A stretch of DNA of 64,000 bases. Origin: Corynebacterium ammoniagenes DSM 20306. Lineage in GTDB: Bacteria; Actinomycetota; Actinomycetes; Mycobacteriales; Mycobacteriaceae. Positions 1 through 8,380 of the stretch are shown piece after piece. Position numbers and translations under genes: made by a program. Location of the stretch: assembly GCF_001941425.1 (NCBI RefSeq), contig NZ_CP009244.1:2480001-2544000 (forward strand), in the 5' to 3' direction. Positions within the stretch are counted from its first letter, which is position 1, and every line of letters starts with the position of its first letter. The notes beneath the pieces are model-generated. The model had not been told where the DNA came from. It saw only the letters and a list, made by a program, of their open reading frames with translations, and ran no database searches.

Positions 1-274
1 AGCGCAGAACGGGTTTCAGGCATAATTGGAAGTAGACCTTTCGTATTAAGGCGTGGAGCAATGCGTTCAATTCTATCCGAGCGCCGCGGATCCCACCCGA
101 AAAACGAAAAGCTACCAGATTTATATGCACTCCTCGCACACCGCCAATACACTGGCGAAACAGTGCGCGAGCCGCCTTAAAACCGAGGTGAGACGTGATT
201 ATTACCACAGACGTAGCTTAATCTACACCGTAAACTTAAAACCTATTCGAAAACCCAAGGAGACGAACATTCCG

Positions 275-1663
275 ATGAGCACCACCGCGGACATTCACGC
301 AACCAACCAGCCCGCCCGCATTGCGGTTATTGGCTCCGGCCCGGCCGGCATTTACGCATCCGACCTGCTGGTGAAATCCGAACTGGATGTCCAAATTGAC
401 CTGTTTGAGAAGATGCCCGCACCGTTTGGCCTCATCCGCTACGGCGTGGCCCCTGACCACCCACGCATCAAGGGCATCGTGCAGTCACTGCATAACGTGA
501 TGAATAAGAACGAAATCCGCTTCCTCGGCAATATCGAAATCGGCCGCGACATCACCGTCGATGAATTGCACGAGTACTACGACGCCATTATTTTCGCGAC
601 CGGTGCGACCCAGGATAAGGCCATGGGCCTGCCCGGTGAGGACCTCGACGGCAGCTTTGGCGCCGCGGAGTTCGTGGGCTTTTACGATGGCAACCCGAAT
701 TTCAAGCGCGAATGGGACTTGAGCGCGGAATCCGTCGCCGTTATTGGCGTGGGCAATGTGTCGTTGGATGTCTCGCGTATTTTGGCCAAGACGGCCGATG
801 AACTCCTGGTCACCGAAATTCCAGACAATGTGTACCAGTCGCTGAAGCAAAATAAGGCCAAGGAAGTTCACGTCTTCGGCCGCCGCGGCCCGGCGCAGGC
901 AAAGTACACGCCGAAAGAGCTCAAGGAGCTCGACGAGTCCCCGACCATTGAGGTCATCGTCGACCCCGAAGATATCGACTACGACGCCGCATCGGAAGCT
1001 GCTCGCCGCGAGACCAAGTCGGTGGATTTGGTGTGCCAAACCCTGGAAAGCTACGCCATGCGCGAGCCGGGCGATGCCCCGCACAAGCTCTACATCCACT
1101 TCTTCGAGTCGCCTACGGAAATCCTGGGCGAAAACGGCGAGGTTGTTGCCATCCGCACCGAGCGCACGCAGCTCGACGGCAACGGCAATGTCACCGGCAC
1201 CGGTAAGTTCACCGATTGGCCAGTCCAGGCGGTCTACCGCGCGATTGGCTACCACCCACAGCACGTCAAGGGCGTGCCTTTCGATGACAAGAAGTCCGTT
1301 ATCCCCAACGACGGCGGCCACGTCATCGACTCCTCGACTGGTGAATCCATCCCGGGCCTGTACGCCACCGGCTGGATTAAGCGCGGTCCGGTTGGTCTGA
1401 TTGGCAACACCAAGTCCGATGCCAAAGACACCACCGCCATGCTCATCGAGGACTACCTCGCTGGCAAGCTCACCGCCGCAGATAAGCGCGACCCAGAAGC
1501 GATTATTAACCTGCTGGAATCCCGCGACGTTTCGCTGACCACCTGGGAAGGCTGGGGCCGCCTCGATGCCGCTGAGCGCGCAGCCGGCGAAGAGTTCGAG
1601 CGCGAGCGCGTCAAGATTGTGGAGTGGGACGACATGGTCCGCCACGCAGGCCCACAGGCTTAA
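275..1663 (+). CDS. fprA: FprA-type ferredoxin/adrenodoxin-NADP+ reductase
   Basis: This is a soluble flavoprotein of the FprA/adrenodoxin-reductase family, which moves electrons between NADP(H) and a ferredoxin. It has 462 residues. The FAD-binding dinucleotide motif GSGPAGIY lies near residue 20, an NADP-binding GVGNVSLD near residue 157, and the family C-terminal signature ATGWIKRGPVGLIGNTKSDA is present. An open frame extends upstream to a GTG at 53, but the ATG at 275 is preferred: AAGGAGA sits about 10 nt before it and the extension (residues such as QFYPSAADPTRK) resembles nothing in the family. A TANANT box, TAAACT, lies at 231-236. It stands alone before a DUF222/HNH gene. A severely shortened relative is present at 44761. 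The physiological ferredoxin partner cannot be told from the sequence. Confidence 0.93.
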   Translation: MSTTADIHATNQPARIAVIGSGPAGIYASDLLVKSELDVQIDLFEKMPAPFGLIRYGVAPDHPRIKGIVQSLHNVMNKNEIRFLGNIEIGRDITVDELHEYYDAIIFATGATQDKAMGLPGEDLDGSFGAAEFVGFYDGNPNFKREWDLSAESVAVIGVGNVSLDVSRILAKTADELLVTEIPDNVYQSLKQNKAKEVHVFGRRGPAQAKYTPKELKELDESPTIEVIVDPEDIDYDAASEAARRETKSVDLVCQTLESYAMREPGDAPHKLYIHFFESPTEILGENGEVVAIRTERTQLDGNGNVTGTGKFTDWPVQAVYRAIGYHPQHVKGVPFDDKKSVIPNDGGHVIDSSTGESIPGLYATGWIKRGPVGLIGNTKSDAKDTTAMLIEDYLAGKLTAADKRDPEAIINLLESRDVSLTTWEGWGRLDAAERAAGEEFERERVKIVEWDDMVRHAGPQA

Positions 1664-1664
1664 A

Positions 1665-1713
1665 TTGTGGATAACTTCGCCGGATAGGTGATGTGACAAC
1701 GCACTTATCCACA
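1665..1713. promoter_or_regulatory. Inverted pair of TTATCCACA (DnaA-box-like) sequences
   Basis: TTGTGGATAA at 1665-1674 and TTATCCACA at 1705-1713 are exact inverted copies of the 9-mer TTATCCACA, separated by 30 bp, in the short gap before the DUF222/HNH gene at 1767. They fit the DnaA-box consensus and could also base-pair as a hairpin in RNA or single-stranded DNA. A similar inverted pair precedes the other DUF222/HNH gene near 48103-48138. Function is unknown. Confidence 0.6.
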
Positions 1714-1766
1714 GGCCCGGCTGGCATGACTCGACAGGGTTGTGCAGCCGGGCTTAGCGTTGGGGC

Positions 1767-2885
1767 ATGGACATTTTCCAGGCTTTTACGCAGGTGGCAG
1801 CGCACGGGGTGGCGCTGCTTCGCGCGTGCCATCAGCGCAGTGCGTATGACATTGCGGGCCTGGGTTTTTCGCTGGAGCAGTCAAAGAAATGGAAACGCAC
1901 GGCCGAGTCTTTCTTCGGCCCGGCAGATTCCCCGCGCGTGCAGCGTGAGACGGTAGCAAGGGCCGAGCAGGCAGGGTTGAGCATTGATCGCTTGACGATG
2001 ATTAACCGCCACGCCCTTCGCCTGCGCGCCCGCGGGCAAGCGTGGGCGCTGCGCGCTGAGCTCGTGGAGATGACCGGTACTTTCGAGGAGGTCAACGCCC
2101 ATGGTGCAGCGCGAGTCGCCGAGATTTTGGGCCCGACGCCGCGCGAGGCGGGCATCCGGGTGGGACGCGCCAAAGAGGGCATGCGCACCATGACGATTAC
2201 GGCGTCGCAGCGGCGTATCACGAACTTGGAAAAGACCCTGGACGCCGTTGCTGCCGCGCGTGCAGATGAGGGTGCAGCGCCGGTGAAGAAACGCTCGCAG
2301 CAGCTTCTCGATGCCTTCTGGGCCCATCTAGATTCTGGCGCAGGCTTGGTGAAACCGGAGTATCGCACGGTCATTGCTATTGGGCTCGACGACTGCGCCA
2401 AAGTCCTGCGCGGCGAAGACGACGACGTGCTCGTGGGGCTGTCGGATGGCACCACGATGCGCGGTGCGGAGCTATTATCCGCACTGCTGGCGGGAGAACT
2501 CGGCAGCGAGATTTTCGCCGGCCTCTTCCACCCGGTGCACGGTCCGGTCAATCTCTACTCCGCGCGCTTTGCCTCGTTCAAGCAGCGCATCCTGGCGGCC
2601 GCCGAAAACCTAGTGTGCCCGTGGCCGGAGTGCAATGTGCCCGCCGATAGGTGCCAGGTGCACCATCTGCACCCGCACAACTTGGGCGGGCAGACCAGCC
2701 CCGAAAACTTGACGATGCTGTGCAAGTACCACAACGGCGCCAATGACGATCACCCCAATGCCCCGCCGCGCAACGGCCGCATGTTTCGCAGTCGCCGCGG
2801 AAAGATTCGCTACCGCAGCCCCGGCGGGCGGGAGTTAGATAACCTGCACCTTAATAGCTCACTCGGTGCTTTGAGCCTGCTCTGA
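1767..2885 (+). CDS. DUF222 / HNH-endonuclease domain protein (13E12-like)
   Basis: This 372-residue protein has the two-part layout of the actinobacterial DUF222-HNH (13E12 repeat) family. An alpha-helical DUF222-type region occupies roughly residues 20-270. A C-terminal HNH nuclease motif begins near residue 284: a Cys-x4-Cys (CPWPEC), then HHLHPHNLGG, a downstream PENL, and a final CKYHN. The histidine and zinc-type cysteine residues are intact, so nuclease activity is plausible. Members are often multi-copy and behave like low-grade mobile genes; a second, diverged copy is at 46848. Its 3' end overlaps the 3' end of purT by 27 bp on the opposite strand. The biological target and role of the family are not established. 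Confidence 0.85.
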   Translation: MDIFQAFTQVAAHGVALLRACHQRSAYDIAGLGFSLEQSKKWKRTAESFFGPADSPRVQRETVARAEQAGLSIDRLTMINRHALRLRARGQAWALRAELVEMTGTFEEVNAHGAARVAEILGPTPREAGIRVGRAKEGMRTMTITASQRRITNLEKTLDAVAAARADEGAAPVKKRSQQLLDAFWAHLDSGAGLVKPEYRTVIAIGLDDCAKVLRGEDDDVLVGLSDGTTMRGAELLSALLAGELGSEIFAGLFHPVHGPVNLYSARFASFKQRILAAAENLVCPWPECNVPADRCQVHHLHPHNLGGQTSPENLTMLCKYHNGANDDHPNAPPRNGRMFRSRRGKIRYRSPGGRELDNLHLNSSLGALSLL

Positions 2886-4157
2886 TCCCGCTTCTTCTGA
2901 TCCAGCTACTTCTGGATCAGGCACTGCCGGTGCTTCTGACTCCGCCGATGCCGGAGTCACTGGCGCTGCGGTGATCGAAATTCGCGATGCCGCGATCGCC
3001 GCGCGATCGCGCGCTTCGGAGACGTCTTCTGCCGTAGCCATGATCAATCCCATGCGGCGGCCCGGATAGGCCGAGGGCTTGCCGAATAGGCGCACGTCGG
3101 TCTCCGCTACCTGCAGGGCTTCTTCCACGCCGGAGTAGGTTACTTCGTTGATGTCTTCGGTCGCGTGCAGCAACGCGCTGGCACCGGGCGAGACGAGCGT
3201 GATATCAATCGGCAAGCCCAAAATCGCCCGCGCGTGTAATTCATATTGGGAAAAACGTTGCGTCGCCTCGGTTAACATCGCCTTATCGGAAGGACGCGGG
3301 GTCACCGAGGAGAAGTAAATATCATCGCCGGCCACAAACAGCTCGACCGCGAAAATTCCGCGACCGCCCAATTCATTGGAAATACGCGCGGCCACCGAGC
3401 GAGCATTTTCAAACGCGCGCTGGCTCATCCGCTTCGGCTGCCAGCAATCGACCAAATTGCCCTGGGCATGCTCATAGCCAATCGGCTCAGAAAACCACGT
3501 CGCCAGCTTGCCGGTTTCCGGGTCAATCGAGCGCACCGCCATGATGATGACCTCATAGTCAAAATCAACAAAGCGCTCGGCCACCACCCATGAGTTCTTC
3601 TTGCCGCGGCGCACATTATCCCACGCGTCTTTAAGCTGGTCGTGGTCTTTAACGAGCACGTGCCCACGACCGGAGGTGGCAACATCAGGCTTGACGATGC
3701 ACGGCAGCCCCAACTCCTCCACCGCCGCCTCCAAATCGGCGAAGTTTTCTACGACCTTGTACGCGGTCGTCGGCAAGCCCAGGCTCTCGGCGACTTCGCG
3801 CAGCTTCTTGCGGTCGCTGGTTAACTCGCACGCACGCGCGGTGGGAACAACGGTGGTCGAGGAGTCATCGTGAAGCGCATGCAAAGCTTCGACTGCGACG
3901 CCCTCGATTTCCGGGACCACGTACTGCGGTTTGAGGTGCTCAACTAAATCCAGCACCGCTTTTTCATTATCGATATCCGCGGTATAACTAAAGTGCGCAA
4001 CCTGCTGCGCTGGAGATCCTTCATAGCGGTCGACAACGTGGACTTCAAGGCCCAAATTCTGAAAAGCGCCCACTAGCCCTTTGGCCAGCTCACCGCCGCC
4101 GAGCATGAGAACGCGCACAGCATTCGAGGTCAACGGACTACCGATATAGGAATCCAA
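2859..4157 (-). CDS. purT: Phosphoribosylglycinamide formyltransferase 2 (formate-dependent)
   Basis: PurT converts GAR to formyl-GAR with formate and ATP in purine synthesis. The 432-residue protein has the N-terminal nucleotide fold (VLMLGGGELAKGL), the ATP-grasp core (LPCIVKPDVATSGRGHVLVK; GIFAVELFV) and the family segment SSVTPRPSDKAMLT. About 35 extra residues at the C-terminus are rich in Ala, Pro, Ser and Glu (ending EEAGSEQAQSTE) and go beyond the usual length of about 395. The start is a TTG at 4157, preceded by AAAGGAG 5-6 nt upstream. It lies 15 bp downstream of purA on the same strand, so the two purine genes are probably co-transcribed. Its 3' end runs into the opposing DUF222/HNH gene. 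Confidence 0.93.
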   Translation of the reverse strand: MDSYIGSPLTSNAVRVLMLGGGELAKGLVGAFQNLGLEVHVVDRYEGSPAQQVAHFSYTADIDNEKAVLDLVEHLKPQYVVPEIEGVAVEALHALHDDSSTTVVPTARACELTSDRKKLREVAESLGLPTTAYKVVENFADLEAAVEELGLPCIVKPDVATSGRGHVLVKDHDQLKDAWDNVRRGKKNSWVVAERFVDFDYEVIIMAVRSIDPETGKLATWFSEPIGYEHAQGNLVDCWQPKRMSQRAFENARSVAARISNELGGRGIFAVELFVAGDDIYFSSVTPRPSDKAMLTEATQRFSQYELHARAILGLPIDITLVSPGASALLHATEDINEVTYSGVEEALQVAETDVRLFGKPSAYPGRRMGLIMATAEDVSEARDRAAIAASRISITAAPVTPASAESEAPAVPDPEVAGSEEAGSEQAQSTE

Positions 4158-4172
4158 GGTTGCTCCTTTAAT

Positions 4173-5465
4173 CTATTTCTCGTCGAGCACGTCGTGGCGC
4201 ACGATAGTCTGATCGCGGCCCGGACCGACGCCAATGTAGGAAATCCGGGTGCCCGAGAGCTCCTCGAGGCGCAACACATAATCCTGCGCCTTTTGCGGCA
4301 GCTCGTCGAACGTGGTGCATCCGGTGATGTCTTCGTCCCACGCAGGCATGGTTTCATAAATTGGCTCTGCGTGGTGGAACTGTGACTGCGTCAGTGGCAT
4401 TTCATCAAAGCGCTCGCCGTCGACGTCATAGGCCACGCAAATCGGGATTTCGCCGATGCCGGTGAGCACGTCGAGCTTGGTGAGGAAGTAATCCGTGAAA
4501 CCGTTGACGCGGGTGGCATAGCGCGCAATCACCGAGTCATACCAGCCACAACGGCGGGTGCGCCCGGTGTTCACGCCGACCTCGCCGCCGGTGACTTGTA
4601 GGTACTCGCCCCACTTATCAAAAAGCTCGGTCGGAAACGGTCCAGCACCAACGCGGGTGGTGTACGCCTTGATAATGCCCAGCGAGTGGGTGATGCGGGT
4701 TGGGCCAATGCCCGAGCCCACCGACGCGCCACCGGCGGTCGGGTTCGAGGAAGTCACGAACGGGTAGGTGCCGTGGTCCACGTCCAGCATCGTGGCCTGG
4801 CCGCCTTCCATGAGCACGTGCTTGCCGGCATCGAGAGCAGTGTTGAGCTCGTATTCGGAATCAATGACCATCGGCGCCAAGCGGTCGCGGTAGCCCAGGA
4901 AGTAATCCACGATGGTTTCTGGGTCAATGGCCTTGCGGTTGTACATCTTGACCAGCATCTGGTTTTTAATATCCAGCGCGGATTCAATCTTCTGGCGCAG
5001 AATCGACTCGTCGAAAATGTCCTGGACGCGAATGCCGACGCGCGCGACCTTATCGGCGTATGTGGGGCCAATGCCGCGACCGGTGGTGCCAATCGCGCGC
5101 TTGCCCAAAAAGCGCTCCTGCACGCGGTCCAAAGTCTGGTGGTACGGCGCGACCAGGTGCGCATTCGAAGAAATACGCAGGCGCGAGGCATCGGCACCGC
5201 GGGCTTCAAGCCCTTCGATTTCCTCAAAGAGCGCCTCAAGGTTAACCACGACGCCATTGCCTAAAACAGGCACGGCGTTCTCGGATAAAATGCCAGCGGG
5301 CAGCAGCTTGAGTTCATACTTGTCGCCACCGACGACCACGGTGTGGCCAGCGTTGTTACCGCCATTGGGCTTGACCACATAATCCACGCGGCCGCCCAGG
5401 ATATCTGTAGCTTTGCCCTTGCCTTCGTCGCCCCATTGGGCGCCGACGATAACGATAGCTGCCAT
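4173..5465 (-). CDS. purA: Adenylosuccinate synthetase
   Basis: PurA joins IMP and aspartate with GTP hydrolysis, the first committed step to AMP. At 430 residues it has standard length. The GTP P-loop-like N-terminus ([11 protein letters not shown]), the IMP site GGNNAGHTV, the loop GTTGRGIGP and the later [14 protein letters not shown] segment are all visible. The ATG at 5465 has GGAAG-type Shine-Dalgarno bases about 8 nt upstream. The divergent unknown gene begins about 75 bp away. In the shared intergenic space a perfect 10-bp inverted repeat (5489-5498 with 5531-5540) and a TAGAGT -10-like box on the minus strand suggest that purA is controlled from this site. Confidence 0.97.
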   Translation of the reverse strand: MAAIVIVGAQWGDEGKGKATDILGGRVDYVVKPNGGNNAGHTVVVGGDKYELKLLPAGILSENAVPVLGNGVVVNLEALFEEIEGLEARGADASRLRISSNAHLVAPYHQTLDRVQERFLGKRAIGTTGRGIGPTYADKVARVGIRVQDIFDESILRQKIESALDIKNQMLVKMYNRKAIDPETIVDYFLGYRDRLAPMVIDSEYELNTALDAGKHVLMEGGQATMLDVDHGTYPFVTSSNPTAGGASVGSGIGPTRITHSLGIIKAYTTRVGAGPFPTELFDKWGEYLQVTGGEVGVNTGRTRRCGWYDSVIARYATRVNGFTDYFLTKLDVLTGIGEIPICVAYDVDGERFDEMPLTQSQFHHAEPIYETMPAWDEDITGCTTFDELPQKAQDYVLRLEELSGTRISYIGVGPGRDQTIVRHDVLDEK

Positions 5466-5488
5466 GGTTATTCACTTCCTAGATTTAA

Positions 5489-5540
5489 GGCTAAATACGC
5501 GTTAACTCTACCTTTATCGCCAGTGATAATGTATTTAGCC
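5489..5540. promoter_or_regulatory. Divergent promoter region with perfect 10-bp inverted repeat
   Basis: GGCTAAATAC at 5489-5498 is exactly mirrored by GTATTTAGCC at 5531-5540 across 32 bp, about three helical turns between arms. The right arm abuts the ATG of the plus-strand gene and follows a GATAAT -10-like box at 5525-5530. The left arm falls in the expected 5' leader of purA. The layout suits a dimeric regulator that bridges both promoters; no known corynebacterial consensus is recognised. Confidence 0.5.
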
Positions 5541-6377
5541 ATGCATGTCCGTATTTTGCGGTGCGGCGATGTGGCAATGCCGGATGTCGATTTTCACCAG
5601 GTATCGGCCATTCCAACGCGTCAAGAGCTTAAGCTTATCGATGCCTCCGCCGCCGCCATTTTGCCGTCCGACCCTACCCCTTCGCTTGATGAGATTGCCC
5701 GGCAACCGGACGTTTCGCATTTAGGGGCGCCGCAATTTGCTCCGCAGCCCATCGACAAGCCTTTGCGCATCGTGGTGGTCGGCGATGACGCCGCGCTGTC
5801 TGCGGTGCTGACGCGGATGATGCGCGCGGACTATATGTGGGCCGAGGTGGCTTATGTCCCCTCATCTGCGAGCACCGCGGCGCAGAATTGGAATATTCCC
5901 ACCGATTCCGATGCCGCCTGGGCGCTGGCGCTGGAAGGCGAGGTGCGGCCGGTGCCGTTGATTCGTACGGATACGGGCCTTGCGGTGGCGGGCTCAGCGA
6001 CAGTGAGCTCGTGGGATCATGGCCCGTTGGTTGGCGAAATCATCGTGGATGACACCACGTTGGTCCACAGCGGCGAGCGCTTTGGGGCGCGTTTGGTGCC
6101 GATGGTGGATGCCCCAGGGTTGCTGGCGGCGGCTGCGGTGACGCCTTTTGCCTACCCCGAGGCTGCTAGTCGGTGGCAGCGATTCCGACAGAAGCTTGCG
6201 GGCACGGCAGCACTTGGCCAGCTTGATGCGGCTTCGGCGCGAACGGGCCGGGCGATGCAGGCGGGTGGGCCGGAGCTGCGGGTCAGCGTCGACGGGGCCA
6301 GTGGCAAACGGCCCGTGAAGCGCTCGACGTTTTACCGGCACCTACGCGATCTGCAGGTTGTGCGCCCGCAGTCTTAG
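5541..6377 (+). CDS. Uncharacterised corynebacterial protein divergent from purA
   Basis: This is a 278-residue protein of unknown function. No transmembrane helix or signal peptide is evident. A central stretch from about residue 75 (PLRIVVVGDDAALSAVLTRM) reads like a beta-strand plus loop plus helix of a nucleotide-binding or Rossmann-like fold. The extreme C-terminus (residues about 262-274, KRSTFYRHLRDLQVV) resembles a recognition helix but is isolated. ATG 5541 is chosen because GATAAT at 5525-5530 would place transcription start almost on it (leaderless); in-frame ATGs at 5529 and 5577 are alternatives. It is divergent from purA across a palindromic region and overlaps the FUSC gene tail-to-tail by 4 bp. 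It could be purine-related by position only. Confidence 0.7.
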   Translation: MHVRILRCGDVAMPDVDFHQVSAIPTRQELKLIDASAAAILPSDPTPSLDEIARQPDVSHLGAPQFAPQPIDKPLRIVVVGDDAALSAVLTRMMRADYMWAEVAYVPSSASTAAQNWNIPTDSDAAWALALEGEVRPVPLIRTDTGLAVAGSATVSSWDHGPLVGEIIVDDTTLVHSGERFGARLVPMVDAPGLLAAAAVTPFAYPEAASRWQRFRQKLAGTAALGQLDAASARTGRAMQAGGPELRVSVDGASGKRPVKRSTFYRHLRDLQVVRPQS

Positions 6378-7558
6378 ACCTCCGGCGGAAACGCTGGGTT
6401 CTTCGAGGTGGGTTTTAGCTGCGCGACTGCGGATTCCCGCGACATGCCGCAGACAATCATCAAGTCGACGGCCACCGAGCGGGTTTGCGCCAGGATGGCG
6501 TAGGCGGACAGCACGGAATGTTTGTCGAGGACCTCGGTGCCCGATTCTGCGGACACCTCGCGCAGTCGGTTGATCAGCGCGGGGATTTCTTGGGCCTCGA
6601 TGACTTTGGTGTTTTTCTGATAGACCGTGGATAGCCCCAACGCGATATCGGCGAGTTCTTCGAGCAGCTCGATTTGTTTCTCGCTGACTTTATCGCCGTC
6701 TTCGCACAGAACGCCGGCGCGGCGCGCGAGTACTTGGACTAGGCGCACGCAGTTGCCAACCGGTTCGAGCATGCGCTCAAAAGAGCGCAGTTGCCGACGT
6801 GAGCTCCACATCAATGGCGAGACATTGGTGACTTCCTTGCCGGATTTCGCGGCGGCCAGCATGCTGTTGATTTCGGCTTGGGAGTTGTTGACCGCGTCCA
6901 TGGCTTGGTCGATAATCGCCGAGTCGCGTTCGCGCAAGCCTTCGACGACGTCGTCGAGGACTGACGAGATAATCGCGAGCACCTTAGAAATCTCATTACG
7001 CCCATTCGTCAACGGCGAATTGGGCAAAAGCGCGATGGTGATAATACCGATGACGCAGCCAATCAACGCGTCGATGGCGCGCTCGAGCCCGCCATTGGAA
7101 ACATCGGGCGGCAAGATGGTGGCGATCAGGATGGAGCCAATCACGATCTGGTTGCTCACCAGCACGGATTTCGTCAAAATCGAGCCCAAAATCAGCGCGA
7201 CGAGCACAATCAACGTAATTTGCAGCGGGCCGGTGCCGCTGGTGGAGTGAAAGAGTAGATCTCCCAGTGCCACGCCCAAGACGCCGCCGATGGCCATCTC
7301 AAACGAGCGGCTGAGCCTATCGCCACCAGAGAGTCCGAGGATAATGACCACGGACATCGGCGCGAAAAACGGCTGCGGGTGGCCGACAAAGTCGTGGGCC
7401 ACCCAATACGCCAAGCCCGCGCCGATGGTGGCCTGGACGATATATGGAAAGCGGGTGCGCACACGGTTCACGCGCGATCGCAGCGAGTGCTCGATGACCT
7501 GCAGCCTCTCGCGGGTATTGATCTTGCCGCCGTGTGTGCCTTTTCCCTTTCCTGCCAT
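6374..7558 (-). CDS. FUSC-family (aromatic acid exporter-like) membrane protein
   Basis: This 394-residue integral membrane protein belongs to the FUSC/ArAE superfamily. After a basic cytoplasmic N-terminus (about 1-37), five or six closely spaced hydrophobic helices run to about residue 180 (including YIVQATIGAGLAYWVAHDF and APMSVVIILGLSGGDRLSRS). A long soluble helical C-terminal half follows, rich in Glu and Leu. Members are thought to export aromatic acids or similar compounds, but no substrate is deducible here. The ATG at 7558 lacks a Shine-Dalgarno sequence; TAAGCT about 8 nt upstream suggests a leaderless start. It lies 45 bp downstream of the small unknown gene at 7604 on the same strand. 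Confidence 0.85.
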   Translation of the reverse strand: MAGKGKGTHGGKINTRERLQVIEHSLRSRVNRVRTRFPYIVQATIGAGLAYWVAHDFVGHPQPFFAPMSVVIILGLSGGDRLSRSFEMAIGGVLGVALGDLLFHSTSGTGPLQITLIVLVALILGSILTKSVLVSNQIVIGSILIATILPPDVSNGGLERAIDALIGCVIGIITIALLPNSPLTNGRNEISKVLAIISSVLDDVVEGLRERDSAIIDQAMDAVNNSQAEINSMLAAAKSGKEVTNVSPLMWSSRRQLRSFERMLEPVGNCVRLVQVLARRAGVLCEDGDKVSEKQIELLEELADIALGLSTVYQKNTKVIEAQEIPALINRLREVSAESGTEVLDKHSVLSAYAILAQTRSVAVDLMIVCGMSRESAVAQLKPTSKNPAFPPEV

Positions 7559-7603
7559 GTGTACCGAGCTTAGTCGAATAGCCCGCGGCTCGAGTTCCCA
7601 GCG

Positions 7604-8056
7604 CTACAGGTTTCCTTCCCCAGCCAGCTTGGTAAGCGGCAACAATTGAGATTCCAAGCTTTCGAGGCTGTCACCCGCGACGATGTCACGTGCTGCGACT
7701 GCCGCGTTAAAATGAGCGCCGCCAACCTTGATCCCCATGCCAAATGATTGGAAAATACCCGTGTGGGCAGACGGATCTTCGACCCAAGTCCACTGACCAT
7801 CGCACTGCTGGCGGTACCACGTTCCCACCAAATAGGTAACGAGCTCGACTCGTTTTTCTTCTGGAAGCTCACTGTCCCGCAGCGACTCTAAAGCTTGCCG
7901 CGGGAAGCTGGTTCCTTTTAGCTTTGTGATTGACAGCTCCGGAGAAATCAGCGGCTGCGACTCACGCTGTTGTGCCTCAAGCGCAGCTACCGCCTTGCCG
8001 TCAAATTCCGCAAGTCCATAGTTCCCGCATATCTCATTATCCGCATTAGTAGACAT
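7604..8056 (-). CDS. Small uncharacterised protein
   Basis: This gene encodes 150 residues that I do not recognise. The protein looks soluble, with a Trp-rich central patch (GTWYRQQCDGQWTWVEDP) followed by a Gly-rich segment. The ORF opens further upstream at 8098, but the ATG at 8056 is chosen because GAGGAGAG lies about 9 nt before it. A perfect palindrome at 8116-8134 overlaps a TAGATT -10 box, so the gene probably responds to a dedicated repressor. It may be transcribed with the downstream FUSC transporter gene (45 bp gap), which would make it an accessory or regulatory partner of that exporter; this is inference from position. Confidence 0.65.
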   Translation of the reverse strand: MSTNADNEICGNYGLAEFDGKAVAALEAQQRESQPLISPELSITKLKGTSFPRQALESLRDSELPEEKRVELVTYLVGTWYRQQCDGQWTWVEDPSAHTGIFQSFGMGIKVGGAHFNAAVAARDIVAGDSLESLESQLLPLTKLAGEGNL

Positions 8057-8332
8057 AACTTTGTCTCTCCTCAAGCCTTTAAATAATGAATTCACCACAT
8101 GCTATTTGGTCCAGGTTCAGGATACTTTCCTGAATCTAGCCGCCTTTTACCGAAGGTTGCCTTATAAGAGTGCTTGAATTCATGAAGAGAGAATTACCAG
8201 CTACCAAAACCCCGGTTTAAGGTCCATAAGATTTTCATTGACTCAGACCAAGGCTTGTACTGATGAAGGCCTTTGGGCGCACTCACAATTTCTTGAACTA
8301 GGTTCTATCAAACCCTGGTTATAGCGACAAGA
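8057..8332. other. Intergenic region between the fda terminator and the 8056 gene
   Basis: Nothing coding is supported in this stretch. It holds the leader, -10 box and palindromic operator candidate of the minus-strand gene starting at 8056 (described separately). The remainder (about 8140-8330) is AT-rich with no recognisable RNA or ORF. Confidence 0.6.
8116..8138 (-). promoter_or_regulatory. Palindromic operator overlapping a -10 box
   Basis: TTCAGGA-TACTT-TCCTGAA (8116-8134) is a perfect 7-bp inverted repeat with a 5-bp spacer. On the minus strand TAGATT, a full match to the corynebacterial TANANT -10 consensus, occupies 8133-8138 and overlaps the repeat. A protein bound here would block transcription of the gene starting at 8056. 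The cognate regulator is not apparent in the window. Confidence 0.55.
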
Positions 8333-8366
8333 AAACCCACCGTCAAATGGCTCAGACGGCGGGTTT
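8333..8366 (-). terminator. Terminator downstream of fda
   Basis: AAACCCACCGTC (8333-8344) and GACGGCGGGTTT (8355-8366) form a 12-bp stem with one mismatch and a 10-nt loop. It begins 14 bp past the fda stop and its arm ends in a TTT-rich tract on the minus strand, as expected for a Rho-independent terminator. Confidence 0.85.
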
Positions 8367-8380
8367 CGCGTGGCATTTAT

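Noticed and set aside
53..274. N-terminal extension of fprA to GTG 53
   Set aside because: ATG 275 has a strong ribosome site and matches the family N-terminus; the extension has no similarity I recognise.
485..1699. 404-codon ORF opposite fprA
   Set aside because: Antisense shadow of a well-supported gene; long antisense frames are common at this base composition and the translation has no recognisable domain.
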